In this document: positions 11,834 through 23,517 of the stretch, in pieces
Layout: the number at the start of each line of letters is the position of its first letter
Numbering within the stretch: position 1 is the first letter of the stretch
Made by a program: the position numbers and the translations under genes
Notes under the pieces: model-generated
What the model was told of the DNA's origin: nothing
The model's input: only the letters and a program-made list of their open reading frames with translations
The model's database searches: none
Origin: Welwitschia mirabilis
Lineage: Eukaryota; Gnetophyta; Gnetopsida; Welwitschiales
Assembly (NCBI GenBank): GCA_051453625.1
Contig: JBOZIK010000001.1
Location: 132,419,973-132,483,972, forward strand
Length of the DNA: 64,000 bases
Reading direction: 5' to 3'

Positions 11834-13179
11834 TGTTACGATGCCAATTTGTAGGAATGTGATGATGTATTTAAAGTACTTTTACTAGACATTTATACAA
11901 GTTTAGATGTAATTCTACTAATTCTAGAGATTTGATAGGATAATCATAGAAACATGTAATTCTTAGCATAATTAGAGTCATTTTAGGCATGTTCCAATAC
12001 TTAGGATGTTGAAGGAATACTAATGATGAAGAAGGATAATTTTCTTTACTTAAGAAGTGCCCTCACAATAGTGGGGATGATAGCACTGTACTTACCTATT
12101 ACAACAGTAACATGGACTGAAGGTTGGAGCCAATGAAGCATCCTTTTTTATGGAGGTATCATCCCCATTATCATTCCCATGACATAAGGAAGGGAGACAC
12201 AATTTTATCCAACTAAGGACTGATTGGGGAGATAAAATCTATTGAATTATTTATTGTTATGGTGCTTTATTCCCAGTGTCATTCCCACGATAATCAGAAC
12301 AATAACTGCTTTATATAAGTGGGGCTGAATTATCTTGTAATGGGGTCATGCACCCCACTTGGGCTACTAGGGTTTCTTCTCTGACTTTTAGGGAAATCAT
12401 TCTAGAAATTTCAATGTAAACTATGAATTCCCCTTCTTGTCCTTACTTTCAAACCATCTTTTATAGGTGATATGCTTGTGATGGAAGATTAAAGGATAAG
12501 AGGTTCATCCAATAGCTATGGAAAGGTGTTTCCTTGATGTTAGGATAAGTATTTTCCATTTAGGTGTAATTATTTTGTTATAAGTGAATGTAAAGTTCTT
12601 GAATTAATCCAATTACTCTTTGAATTAATATAATTGCTCTTTTTCATTTTAATTCTATGTATGTCCCTTATATTTTAAGTTGGTTATAGTTAAATAATAG
12701 TTTTGTGATTTATTTAGATCATAAGGGTAATCTTTATTAAGGTTGACTTTGGTTAGTATTAGAATGCATCGTTATTACATTTCCATTTCACATTGCATTA
12801 CACATCTTATTTGGTATATCTCATAGTTCATGTTGGTTAGGAATAAGTTAAATACTCTTTTTAATTAATCTAAATTATAAAGAGCTAGTTCATGTAATAG
12901 AAGAATTAGGAACCAATAGAATTTATTTCATTTTCATTTGCATTTCATAACCATTTTCATTACATTGCATTCACCTTATTATTTACTTTTAGTTATTAGA
13001 AAATAAAAGACTAAAAATACCTTTGGAAATCAATTTTCTAACTTTGAGCCTAGTGCCTTTGTTGGGATTATGACATTCAGGTGAACTCCCATCTATACTA
13101 CTGTGTGTTTTTCTGCAAGTGATTTGATTTAGAGGTTTATCTAAAGAACTTTAAGATTACATAAATTCATACTATACCA
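11834..13179 (+). repeat. 5' LTR of element B
   Basis: It starts TGTTACGATGCCAATTTG and ends ACTATACCA. Decayed palindromes lie at 12061-12083 (partial), 12157-12195 and 12269-12306, upstream of a decayed TATA region near 12415. It aligns along its length with 19741-21060. Confidence 0.9.
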
Positions 13180-13182
13180 TTT

Positions 13183-13200
13183 TGATACCTTTGCTGGAGA
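13183..13200 (+). other. tRNA-Asp primer-binding site of element B
   Basis: TGATACCTTTGCTGGAGA, three bases after the LTR. Against the known site TGGCGCCGTTGCCGGGGA all but one of the differences are C-to-T or G-to-A. Confidence 0.75.
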
Positions 13201-13352
13201 AGCTCACAAATAGCTAGAGAACTATCATTAACTAAATAAGTACCTTCAATCTTATGTTCAGGTTATTTATTTAAATTACCACTATATTTCTAGTTTAGTT
13301 TAAAGTAGGTTTATTTTCATAAAATTTTATTTTACATAATTTTTATTAGGGA

Positions 13353-13709
13353 CACTATTATTTTCTCTATCGTATCCATGACATCGAGCATGAGAGTTCT
13401 GCAATTTTGGAATTAGCTTTTATTTAGGTAATTTATCTTTTTTTTTTAGTTTAGTGATAAAAACACTATTGTCTTCTCTGTTGTCCCCATGACAGATCAG
13501 ATGATAATCTGGTTTTCTAATATTCTTTTTTAAATTTTGCAATTTTCTTTTTTCTACTAGTTTAATAAATTATCATTTTATCTATTATTTCCATGACATT
13601 TGGATCATACTCTAGTTTTTTTCCAATCATTAGTAAAATTTCTTAGTTTAGATTTCTATTACTATGATCATCATCCTTGCTGTTATCCCCACGAATCGGT
13701 GGATGATAG
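13353..13709 (+). repeat. Four-copy palindrome array in the 5' leader of element B
   Basis: Decayed copies of the S1 palindrome lie at about 13353-13397, 13468-13509, 13570-13609 and 13668-13709, giving spacings near 100 bp. A typical copy reads TTGTCCCCATGACAGAT within the second unit. They are separated by AT- and T-rich spacers and stop just before the first ORF. D and E have arrays at the same place. Confidence 0.8.
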
Positions 13710-13739
13710 TCTATTTTTTTATTTTAATTTTTTATTTGT

Positions 13740-15573
13740 TGTTTAAGCATGCAGAGATACAGTGAATTCTAGTAGAAAGATGAAATATCTGAGGAAGCGA
13801 TACTTGATTAAAAAAAGTTTTAAAGAAGGATTATTCAACTTTGAGCAAAATCCAAGTACACACATCATAGATGTAAAAATTCCAAGGATTTTTTCCTTTA
13901 AGTTTAAACTCAAATTTTTCCTTTCTCTTTGTTAGTTATTTTTATGATAGTTAAAATAGAAAGCCATTTTACATATTTTGAAGTATTAAGAACCAACAAT
14001 TTTAACAAAATAATTAAACATTTCAGAGAGGAAAACTTTATCTTTATTATGTACTTATCTTCTTTACCATCTTGAAATAAAATTCTCTTGTTCCATTCTT
14101 TCTAATTACTTTAATGAATAGAGATAGAAAGACGATTAGGAAACTTCTTACTAAAAGAAGGAGAAACTTCAAAAACTATGAGAATAATAGTAAGAAAACA
14201 CTTCAAGAAATCTTTATAGAAAGGAGAAGAAACATAAAATATTTTAAGGTTTATAATGATTAAATAATTTAAGATGTTTTTGGAAGAGGGAGAATAACAT
14301 AGAATGCTGTTGAGAGTAGGAAATGGGCCCCTTTCTCTTTTTAACCTTCTTATTATTTTTCCTCTTCTTTTCAAACCTTATGTAGAAATAATGAAGAAGG
14401 TTTTCCATATTTTAGGGATTCCATCTCATTTAGACAAACTTTGTACAATCCGTTTTATCAATCCCTACCATTTCCCATGCATTACTATGAGGAAGAATCA
14501 TCTCCCATGATCTACTACAAGGAAGAAAATGATCCATTAAAAGAAAAGATTGAAAAAATAAATAAGAATCAAGAAAACACCAATAAAAACCTAGAAAAAT
14601 TAGTTAAAATATTATATTAAACACTATTATAAATCCAAGGATCTTTTAGAGCACAACATTCTCTAACTTATCCTTCTACATCATTTTTTGAGAAAAATGA
14701 GAAGTTAGAAAAAAATGACAATGATTCTTGCTTTCAAATAGAAGATGAGAACTTGGATTAGACTTCCACATCTTACTCATTAGAAGATGAGCAAAGGGAA
14801 GATAATAATTAATTCACTCAAGCTTTTAATGATCAAAATGAGGATCCCCATTCATTAGATGATATTGAAGTATTAGATTATATCCCTACCATCCATTTAC
14901 TACTAGATAATTTAAATGAGGAATCCATTCATGAATAATATAAAATTTTTAAATCAGTAATGAAGATGATGTTCTTATTTCTCTTGATAATTTTTTCGAT
15001 GAATCTAATAACCTAGAAAATGAAAGCAATATTTAAGAAAAAAGGAATATTTAGTCATAAATAATGATGAGGAAAATAAAGTAATGACTAAACAATATAA
15101 TTATAAGAGCAATAGTAAATAAATAGAGCATAATGAAGGATACATAGAGATTCATTCAAATTTTATTGAGAATATACTTATTCATTCTACCCATACTTCT
15201 ACATCTTTTTACTTATGCCTTCATGTACAATTTTAAATTACATCATTCCTTCCACTTCTACTTCCATTTTCACATTACCTCATGACTCTGATCATGATAA
15301 TCCTTCTTCATATCTTCCCATTAAACCTTTATATAATTCTCAAAGTTATGTTCCTTTTCTTAACTCTCACAACACCCATAATTTTGAATAATTTATTACT
15401 CCTATCTCTTAATATTTTTCTTTTAAAAATCCATGTGATACTTAAATTAACATCCTTTCTTTTCCTACCAAGTCTACTTTACCTTATTCTTTTAATGATT
15501 ATTATTTTTAAAAGTTTAACTTGGAATATCTTAAAATTATGAATAGGGTAAGCTTTCTCTTCTTGATGATAAC
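13740..15573 (+). pseudogene. Unrecognised ORF shared with element E, part 1 (element B)
   Basis: I do not recognise this protein. The start region, with MKYLRKRYLIKKSFKEG near 13780-13830 and QNPSTH soon after, resembles the start of D's gag (LNPSTHTPG), but the match stops there. Further on, FYQSLPFPMHYYEEE near 14455-14500 is followed by a lysine/asparagine-rich, probably coiled-coil stretch (EKIEKINKNQENTNKN). An acidic region with DIEVLDYIPTIHLLLDNLNEE lies at about 14850-14930. The C-terminal part has FPTKSTLPYSFNDYYF near 15460-15500 and YLKIMNRVSFLFLDDN near 15530. E has FYSSHPSPMNYYE, an acidic middle and TKSNLP at matching places. No gag capsid, zinc knuckle, PR or RT motif is visible. 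Stops and frame changes abound. Solo LTR C interrupts it at 15574. Confidence 0.5.
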
Positions 15574-17032
15574 TGTTGTAGTGTGAATTTATGCAATCTT
15601 GAAGTTCTTAGAAAACATGTAATCAAATAACTTATAGAAAAACACACACTAGTATAGACAGGAGTTCACCCAAATATTATAATCCCAATGAAGGCACTAG
15701 TCTCAGAGTTAGAGAATTGATTTTCAAAGGTAGTTTTTGGTCTTTTATCTTTTACTAACTAAAAGTAAATAATAAATTAAATGCAATGCAAGATGAATGA
15801 ATATGAAATGCAAGTGAATGAAAGTGGGAATGAAATGGATTCACTTGGTTTCTAATCCTTCTGTCATAAGGACTAGCTTCTAGCCTTTATGTTGCAAAGA
15901 CTATCCTTTCTATAATTCATATCAATCAAGAAGAGTATTTACTAATTATTAATCAACATAAATTATGAGATCTACTAAGTATAATATGCAATAAGAAATA
16001 TGAATAACATAGAAATGCAATGCAATCCTACTACTAACCAAGGTTAACCTTAACAAAGATTACCCTCATGATCTAAATAAATCCAAGATTGTCACTAACT
16101 AAGATTAACTTAAACCATAAGGAACATTCACATAATTGAAATGAAAAGAATATGTATTAATGAAAAGAACTTTACATCCACTTACAAAAGAATAACAGCA
16201 CCTCAATGGAAGAGACACATCCTAACACTAAGGAAAACCCCTTTCTGTAGCTACTGGATGGACCTCCAACCTTTAAGCCTTTATCATAAGCATATTAAGT
16301 ACAGAAAAATGGTTTGGAAGTGGAGGAGGAAAGGGTATTTATAGTTTTACAATGAATCATAATCCTAAATGTTTATTAAGGAAATTCTAACTGCCTACAT
16401 GACCTGTTTGGAACTCTTTATAATGAAGTTTACTACCGCAATGTAAAAATAGTTGTTGTCCTATTTGTCGTTCACACGACTGAGTGGACGACGCTATCTC
16501 AATGCATTGAGTTGTATGTCATGTGCTCTCGTGGGTTGCCTATGCATGTTACAAATGTTATCATCCTGTCGGTCATCCACACGACATAGGGGATAATGCA
16601 TTAGGTTGTGTACCATTTGCTACCATTAGCCCCATGAGTTATATTCACATCTATCATTTTGCATATTGTCCAAATAACCTAGGGGATGATGCCCTGTCAC
16701 CATGTGCTATTATCCAGGTGTTGTCCATGTGTTGTTCCTATGTAGCTATCATAATGAGCTCTTGTCCCTTCTATTGTGGGGATGACAGTAAGGACGACAC
16801 TCTTCCCAATCTTCTTAAATAGTATAAATTGGTCTTCTTCACCTTTAGTCCTCCTTCAAATACTAATTATTAGAACATGCCTAAAATGTCTTCAATTATG
16901 CCAAGAATGATATTTTTCATGATCATCTTGTCATCTCTTCATAATTAATAGAATTACATCTAAACCAATATAAATGTCCTGCAAAAGTACTCCAAATACA
17001 CCATCAAATTCCTACAAATTAGCATCGTAAAA
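15574..17032 (-). mobile_element. C: solo LTR, minus strand, inserted in the ORF of element B
   Basis: On the plus strand it begins TGTTGTAGTGTGAATTTATG, the reverse complement of the S1/B/D LTR end, and ends near AAATTAGCATCGTAAAA, the reverse complement of the LTR start. The flanks ATAAC (15569-15573) and ACAAC (17033-17037) are a TSD with one mismatch. The host reading continues across it (LDDN then PYL), as E's uninterrupted copy shows. Palindromes lie at 16455-16493, 16561-16597 and 16762-16799 and are well preserved. It is most similar to S1. Confidence 0.87.
16523..16822 (+). CDS. Possible antisense ORF in the U3 of solo LTR C
   Basis: A 99-residue open frame runs antisense to LTR C. 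Its N-terminal part (MLSWVAYACYKCYHPVG) resembles an antisense frame at 9246-9548 in S1 (ASWVAYACYRGYRPV). Its C-terminal part (LGDDALSPCAIIQVLSMCCS) resembles a second S1 frame at 9209-9418 (GDDALLSCVIVQVLPRCCSF). So the S1 version would be frameshifted. The repeated GDD text comes from the palindrome, and the ORF may be a by-product of the GC-rich segment having few stops. No known family, no membrane or signal prediction attempted. Low confidence that it is translated. Confidence 0.2.
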   Translation: MLSWVAYACYKCYHPVGHPHDIGDNALGCVPFATISPMSYIHIYHFAYCPNNLGDDALSPCAIIQVLSMCCSYVAIIMSSCPFYCGDDSKDDTLPNLLK

Positions 17033-17345
17033 ACAACCCATACTTATAGTTGAATATTAAAGAGCTTCTTAATCTTATTCAACATTCTCCAAAGCCCTTA
17101 AAAACTTCTTGACTCCATTCTTTGAGTTATCCCTTGAATGAATTATATAATGATACTCATAATTTGTAATGTTTTAATAAGATATTATTTGTCAATAAAA
17201 CTTATCACTTTTTTATCCCTTATTTGGATTTTAAAAATTATTCTCTCAAAGTTTTATCATTTTACTCTCTTTACCTCCAACTTATTTTATTCTAAAATGA
17301 TTGTATACTTTTATGTTTTATCAATTGATTCCTTTTTAGTTTGAT
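17033..17345 (+). pseudogene. Unrecognised ORF shared with element E, part 2 (element B)
   Basis: This continues the interrupted ORF after C. The piece NIKELLNLIQHSPKPLKT near 17060-17110 matches VKELCRFVKPF in E. The last segment holds LYNDTHN at about 17145 and YSLKVLSFYSLYLQLIL with NDCI near 17235-17305. E has FYNDVHN, TIKVLSFYSLFFQLIL and NDCI in the same order at 62340-62510. This C-terminal block is the best-conserved part between B and E. No catalytic motif is recognised. One stop lies inside (LILF*NDCI). Confidence 0.5.
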
Positions 17346-17369
17346 CCTTATTTTTCTTAAAACAATAAT

Positions 17370-17560
17370 ACATGAGTGCACTTTTTACACAACTATATGA
17401 ACTTCTCAATGATTAGATTCTTACCTTTCAGAAAAAGTACATATTTAAATGGATCCGTTAAAACTTTTAACCTAAACACCTATAAAATTTAGAATTTAAT
17501 GGATAGAAGGTTAAAAATCATTGAAATATCTATCAATTAACCTGAACATGATAGAATTAA
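17370..17560 (+). pseudogene. Integrase C-terminal tail retained in element B
   Basis: From about 17372 (GTGCACTTTTTACACAAC) B becomes alignable with D from 36668 (GTACACCTTCTACACAAC). It then gives SVKTFNLN and an NLMDRRLK phrase corresponding to D's SVKIFNLN and VNGxMLKL, the end of integrase after its GPYLIKKV motif. The upstream integrase core, RT and PR are missing. The position marks where gag-pol was replaced by the shared ORF. Confidence 0.6.
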
Positions 17561-19718
17561 TTATGTTGGAATTTTCCTCCTACCATTATCTAAATTCTTT
17601 CTTAGATGGTTCTTTTGGTATACATCATGCTATCACTTGAATATCTTTTACTTGATTAATGTTTTACTTTAGAAAGTTACCATGATTAGTAAATATTTTA
17701 CTTGGGTATTTTAAATGCTAAGATTGGCTTCATTCAATTCTCAGACATTCATATATCTATGAAATTTATTTTAAAGGAAGATGCCTTGGCTCTTTTATTC
17801 TCTTTCAATGGTATGAGTAACTAGTTATTTTAGCATGTTCTTCCTTGTTATTCATCTTATTACTTCACTTTTATTCTTATGAGTAATTGATAACATGGAT
17901 TCACTCCAGAAAAAAAAAGAAAAGAGGAAGAAAGAAAATAAGACAAGAAATAAAGGTGATTCTATTTCATGTTATATCTTAAAAGATGGCCCCCATAATA
18001 TCCTACTACAAGCACACTAGAATAAATATTCCTGAGAGGGGCCTGTGGAAGTATGATATGATAGTTATAAAAACTCCACAAGGGGGTCAGTTGGTCATGT
18101 TATATGGGTTCTTACTCCTATAATAGTGGTTTCACTCACCTTGTCATTGTAAAATAAAAATGTGCTTAGAGGCTATAAGATTAGTGATGTCCCTAGTATC
18201 ATCAGAGGCATTGCTTGTTTTCTAGACTCATTTTATTTACTTATTTATAGTAGTTCCAGATGATCACTTTACTTTTTTAGTTTCTAGTATTATTTTGAGA
18301 TGATAGCATATAAGTTCCTATTTTAATAGCTTTTTATCCTATCATTTATTATTTGATAATACTAGATATACTTGACATAATCATAGTTATTTGCTTATTT
18401 GAGTGGAACTTTATAAATTTTTACATTATGTCATGCATTACTATCAAGTAATTTTTGGATTTTTAACATGGGACTTTGTTAGGATGGAATTTTGAGTAAG
18501 TAAGCAATCTTATTTATATTCCTAGTTATCCATTTTTATTATCTTTTTCCTTAGTTATTTTATTTGGGATTTTCAAAGTCATTTCAGTATCTTTTTCCAT
18601 AGTATTATTAGGACTTAATCATTTGGTGGTTTTCTAGTTGTCTTTTTATTTTTACTCTTCATTTTTTTTATCTATATTATTTTTCCTTTTAGCACTTTCA
18701 ATTGATGCATTCCTTTCACTTGGATTGATGTGTGTTTCTTTTATTTGTTATAATGTTTTTCTATTTTATTTTTGGTTTTACATACATCCACTTACAACAT
18801 TTTGCATACTTATGAAGTTTAGGATACATTTGATGGAGTACATTTAAGTATTTATTCCTTTTACTTAATGCATTATTATGGTCTCATAAATCTCTTTCTG
18901 CATGATCATGTTTTTTAGGATGATTCTTTACTTTCTACCTTTCTTTTGTTTTTTTGTATCTTTTTTACTACTTGCTTTCTACTAGACTTTTTCAGATTTT
19001 TCTTGATTTGTTCAAACATCTTATTGGTACACTATCATCCTACATCTATCATCCCCATGATAGATAGAACGATATTCATTCTTTTTACTTTATGTAATCT
19101 AGGACATCTTGCTTTTCTTATGAAGGGGACAAGATATCTCTTTGAGCTTTCTTCTAAGATATTAAGTAAAAATTTATAATTTTTAAAATTTAAAAGGATT
19201 ATTTTAATCTTTTATTATACATATTTATGAATGAATTTTTCTGATATGATTTCATATTACTTAAGTACATTTCATGTACTTTATTTAGTAGGAGCATAGT
19301 AGCACACTCACTGATTTTCCAATAGCTACGTTTTAGATCATCTAAAGGAAAAAAATGTCATGATTACTCTTTTATATTGCCCTTGTAGAAAGCATTAATA
19401 AACTTTTCTTGCATCATTCTTTGATATTATTACACATTCATTTCAACATTACTTTCTCAAATTATGCTTACACATCATCATTTTCTAAACTATCATTGTT
19501 ACATTCAATAATTTTCTTATGTGTATGACATTCATTCAGTCTATTTTGATGTGTTTAAATATGGGGTTTATAACTATAGCAATAATTGTATTAGTTAATG
19601 ATTTTTTAATATCTATTCCTACATGATAAAATTGAACTCAAATTTCATTTCTCTAGTTAATGATTATCTTACTCAAATTGGCTTACAATATAGTTGATTG
19701 CTCACTTTGTCAGGGAAT
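17561..19718 (+). other. Conserved non-coding 3' block of element B
   Basis: This aligns with D 36890-39652 and E from about 63040, although no frame stays open. The strongest part is 17995-18160 (GAGAGGGGCCTGTGG, CTCCACAAGGGGGTCAG, AATAGTGGTTTCACTC). A decayed palindrome at 19033-19076 lies at the place of D's copy at 38980-39022. The 3' end carries TAGTTGATTGCTCACTTT just before the polypurine tract, also in D. Confidence 0.7.
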
Positions 19719-19740
19719 CACAAGGCTAAGTAGGAGGCTA
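19719..19740 (+). other. Polypurine tract of element B
   Basis: CAAGGCTAAGTAGGAGG followed by CTA lies directly before the 3' LTR. D (GGATAAGTAGAGGGATA) and F on the minus strand (AGGCTAAGTGGAGGGTTA) have the same sequence in this place. It would prime plus-strand DNA synthesis. Confidence 0.75.
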
Positions 19741-21060
19741 TGTTATGATGTTAATTTATAGGAATTTCATGGTATATTTAGAGTACTTTTGTAGGACATT
19801 TATAAAATTTTAGATGTAATTCTACTAATTATCAAGAGTCAATAGGATAATCACAGAAACATGTAATTGTTGACATAACTGGAGGCATTTCAAGCATGTT
19901 ATGGTACTTAGCATGTTGAAGGAAGACTAATGATGAAGAAGGATGATTTGATTTACTTTAGGAGTGTTCCCACAATAGTGGGAATGGCAGCACTGTACTT
20001 ACCTATTACAATAGCAACATGGACTGGAGGTTGGAGCTAATGAAGCAACCTTTTCTATGGAGGTATCATCTCCATTATCATTTCCATGACACAAGGAAGA
20101 ATAACACAATTGAAGCCAACTACAAGGTTTATTGTAGAGCAAAAAGTTATTTAATTATTTATTGTTATAGGGATTTATCCCTCGTGTCATCCCCATAATA
20201 ATTAAGATGACAACTATTTTATATAAGAGGGGATTAATTATCTTGTAATGGGGTTATGAGCCTTACTTTGGTTGTTAGGTTTTTTCTCCAACATCTAGGG
20301 TTATGATTCTAGAACTTTCAATGTAAACTATAAATATCCCTTCTTATCCTTACTTTTAAACCATATTTTATTCCTAATATGCTTGTGATAGAATATTGAA
20401 GGATAAGAGGTCCATCCAGTAGCTATGGAAAGGAGTTCCCTTGGTATTAGATTGAGTTTCTTTCATTGGGGTGCTATTATTATATTGTAAGTGGATGTAA
20501 AGTTCTTGAATTAATCCAATTACTTTTTAAATTAACACAATTACTCTTTTTCATTCCAATTCTATGTGTGTCCCTTATCATTTATGTTGATCATAGTTAA
20601 GTGACAGTTCTATGATTTATTTGGATCATAAAGGTACCTTTGTTAAGGTTGACTTTGATTAGTATTAGAATGCATTATTATTTCATTTCCATTTCACACC
20701 ACATTCCTTATTCTACTTGGTATATCTCATAATTCATATCGGTTAGGAGTAAGTTGAGTACTCTTCTTGATTGATCTAAATTATAAAGAGCTAGTTCTTA
20801 TGAAAGAATACTTAGGAACTAAATAGAATTCATCCCATTTCCATTTGCATTTTATATACATTTACATTACATTGCATTTATTTCATTATTTACTTTTAAT
20901 TATTAAAAGATAAAAGACTAAAAATACCTTTGGAAATCAATTCTCTAACTCTGATCCTAGTGCCTTTATTAGGTTTATGACATTTGGTAAACTCCTATAG
21001 TTATTTGATTTATAGATTTACCTAAAGGCCTTCAGAATTGCATTAATTCACATCACAATA
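19741..21060 (+). repeat. 3' LTR of element B
   Basis: It starts TGTTATGATGTTAATTTATA and ends CACATCACAATA, followed by the GCTAT target duplication. Palindromes at about 20066-20100 and 20175-20212 are more decayed than in S1. A TATAAATATC box lies near 20324. Confidence 0.9.
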
Positions 21061-22230
21061 GCTATATCAAATAATTCTTTTGGAATAGCCCATATGATTT
21101 TAAATACTACCTAGACTAAGTCATTTGTAAATGTATCCTCTAAACTAAAATCTGTGACATTTTTAAGTATTATCATTCTAAGTCTTACAAGGATCAATAC
21201 TTAGCTAATATAATAAAATTCCTAAAAAATTTTCTTCACTATGATTTTTATTGGACTTTTATTTTTAAAACTCCTACATTTACTACAAGGCTTCTAATAA
21301 CTATTAAAATTTATAGTCTTTCGCAAAGATAAATAATTCCTTTAAAACCCATGCTCATGATTGAATCTTTTAACTTTTGGGGAATTTATTTTTATCTACC
21401 TTTAAATTAAAATCAATATATTTGGTTTATGTAGATCTCATAATAAAATGGATTAAGGCTTATGCTTATCAATCAAATAATGATTAAACAGTGATAAAAT
21501 TATTTAGGCAAAATCTCTTAACATGATTTAACTATCCACAAGTTTTAAGTAGTGATGTAGAAATACATTTTTATAACAAAATATTTAATAACCTTCTTGA
21601 TAAATATAAGGTGACTCACAAAGTAGTAGTAATACATTACAACCCTCAAACTAGCGGCCAAGTTGAGGTTATGAATAGAAATATTAAGAAAATTCTATAA
21701 AAGGTAGTAAGACAACATGAAAATACTGGTTCTTTAAACTTAGTAGTGTTTTATGGGCCTACCGCACTACTTATAAAACCCCATTAGGAATATTACTATT
21801 TATACTATTCTATGGAAAACCTTGTTATCTACCTATAGAACTTGAGAACAAAGCATACTAAATGATTAAAGACATGAACTTAAATTTGGGATTTACAAGG
21901 AAAAACAGGATCATATGACTTAATAAATTATATTACATCAGAAATGATGCCTATGAAAACATGATGATAAATAAAAAGAGGATGAAAAAAATTCCATGAT
22001 CAATACAACCTTAGAAAAACTTTCAAAAAGAGAGAAATAGCTTTACTTTATATCTCATTCTTACATATTTTTCTAAGAAAACTAATATTTAAGTGGAAAG
22101 GGCCATTTTTAATAAAGAAAATTTTGCCTCCTGGATTATTTCTCATATAAAATCCCAAGAACCATCTACTATTCAAAGCCAATGGACATCTCCTAAAGCA
22201 ATATCATCCACTTTCTAGTAACTTATGAAT
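21061..22230 (+). pseudogene. Integrase remnant of element A
   Basis: Integrase inserts element DNA into the host. Reading on from 11833, FYWTFIF near 21250 matches the FYWP-LFKDA phrase of the zinc-binding domain. MLMIESFNFWGIYF near 21355 corresponds to ILEVE-FDVWGIDF, with the first catalytic Asp replaced by Tyr. [13 protein letters not shown] near 21545 holds the second Asp. [20 protein letters not shown] near 21635-21700 covers the catalytic Glu region (HPQTSGQ-E). DAYENMMINKKR near 21950 and FKANGHLLKQYHPL near 22175-22215 are the C-terminal segment. Stops and frame changes are numerous. Confidence 0.85.
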
Positions 22231-23504
22231 TTATGAGTCTTACTATTCTAGGTTGAAGAGCCTTAAACAAAAATCATTAATAAGTAATCTCATTATCACC
22301 CAAGTAATGGTTAATATTAAGTCTACATATGGATTTCTAAGGAAAAGTATGCTTATTATAAGAGTACTAGTTAAGAATGTATTTGCTTAGGGTCTATAAT
22401 TTTAGTAAAACTTAGTTGAAAAAGGTGGGATTTACCTGTTTACATGATCCTTAAATTTGAAGTTATTGACATGGAAAAGATTTGTCTTAACTAGGATAAT
22501 GAGCTAATAACCCCCTAAGATGCTTAAAAAATGACTATGGAAGAGGACCAAAAGCAAATAATATCTCTTCTCCAAACCAAATAAATATTAATCACTTAAT
22601 TAGGTTTAGTTAATTACATTGAGTCTATGGATACCTTTTAGAAACACAAATTTAATGCTCTAATTACAACATGTTTAATTATTGGGTAATGCAACACTGA
22701 TTTCTACGTAAAATAACATAACTATGTTGGAAAAAAATGTTGTAACACTAGATGCTCAATGTGGTTTAAAGGCTTAAAACTAAGAACATGTATGAAGGTA
22801 GAAAAGGAAAATAAAGAAATGACAAAGGTAGGAATCAGAGGCTTTATGTAAACTATTGTCTCCTAACTTTTATACATGGGATTGGCTATGATTTTTTAAA
22901 TTTATATAAGTAACTTAGTTAAAACTTTGCTTAGATGATATCATAATCCACTAAAAATTTAAAAATATTATAGGATTCATTAACCTAGGATAATATATTC
23001 ATTTATTCATTGATTTATAGTTTAATCCATTTGATGCATTTATCATCTCCATTTTACTCCATGCCACTTTACTTTACATGAGAAATAACTCCTAATGCAT
23101 AAATTACTTTTATTAATAGACCTTTCACTTAGCATTATTTTATTGTAGTTAGTTTTTCCTTTCTCTTATCTTTTCACTGTAGTTAGTTATTTTCTTTTTC
23201 TTAGCTTAGTTGCATAGTTTTTAATTAAAAAACTCTTTATGATTCTTTCTAAGGCTTATGTTCTTAAATATCTTAAAAAATTTTCACCAGAAAATTTGAG
23301 GAAAAAGTTCAATTTTGATTAAAAGATACAGTATCTATTTTTAATGATCAAAATTTTTTACTTTAATACCTTAATCATAAAAAACTAGTCATAAAATTTT
23401 CAAAGTTATATTATTTGCACACTTGAATGCTTTTGACATATAAAATTTTTCCATTTTTAACCATTTCATTACCAACCTTTTACTAAGGCACTAGTAAAAA
23501 AAAT
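22231..23504 (+). other. Post-integrase region of element A, no gene recognised
   Basis: About 1.3 kb between integrase and the polypurine tract. Athila-type elements may carry an env-like ORF here, but I cannot read one: stops are frequent in all three plus frames. The base composition is AT-rich with A- and T-runs. Confidence 0.5.
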
Positions 23505-23517
23505 CTAGTTAGGGAGG
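23505..23517 (+). other. Polypurine tract of element A
   Basis: AGTTAGGGAGG directly precedes the TGTTAACATG start of the 3' LTR, at the place and with the composition expected. Confidence 0.65.

Larger units (their letters stand above)
11834..21060 (+). mobile_element. Element B: non-autonomous LTR retrotransposon with its own ORF
   Basis: LTRs at 11834-13179 and 19741-21060 are flanked by GCTAG (11829-11833) and GCTAT (21061-21065), a TSD with one mismatch. It has a tRNA-Asp-type primer-binding site and a polypurine tract. Inside, gag-pol is missing: a short gag-like N-terminus runs into an ORF shared with element E, then the last part of IN, then a non-coding block shared with D and E. 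Solo LTR C interrupts the ORF. I infer that B depended on gag-pol proteins of a D- or F-like partner. The LTR copies differ at very roughly one base in eight by eye, so it is old. Confidence 0.85.

Noticed and set aside
13353-13709. Regularly spaced repeats that might suggest a CRISPR-like array
   Set aside because: The copies are palindromic, diverged, ~100 bp apart and lie in plant retrotransposon leaders; no cas-like genes or conserved repeats are present.
15282-15542. An 86-codon Leu/Ile-rich frame in element B
   Set aside because: Frame-shifted shadow of the shared B/E ORF, whose own frame here has the TKSTLP and YLKIMNR phrases that match E.
18638-19179. Phe/Leu-rich frames of 69 and 77 codons that resemble membrane proteins
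   Set aside because: T-rich DNA in the 3' block of B produces Phe and Leu codons. The frame is not kept in D or E.
8997-21060. The possibility that S1 and B's LTRs bound one larger element
   Set aside because: A's RNase H and early integrase lie between them in frame order, and each has its own target duplication.
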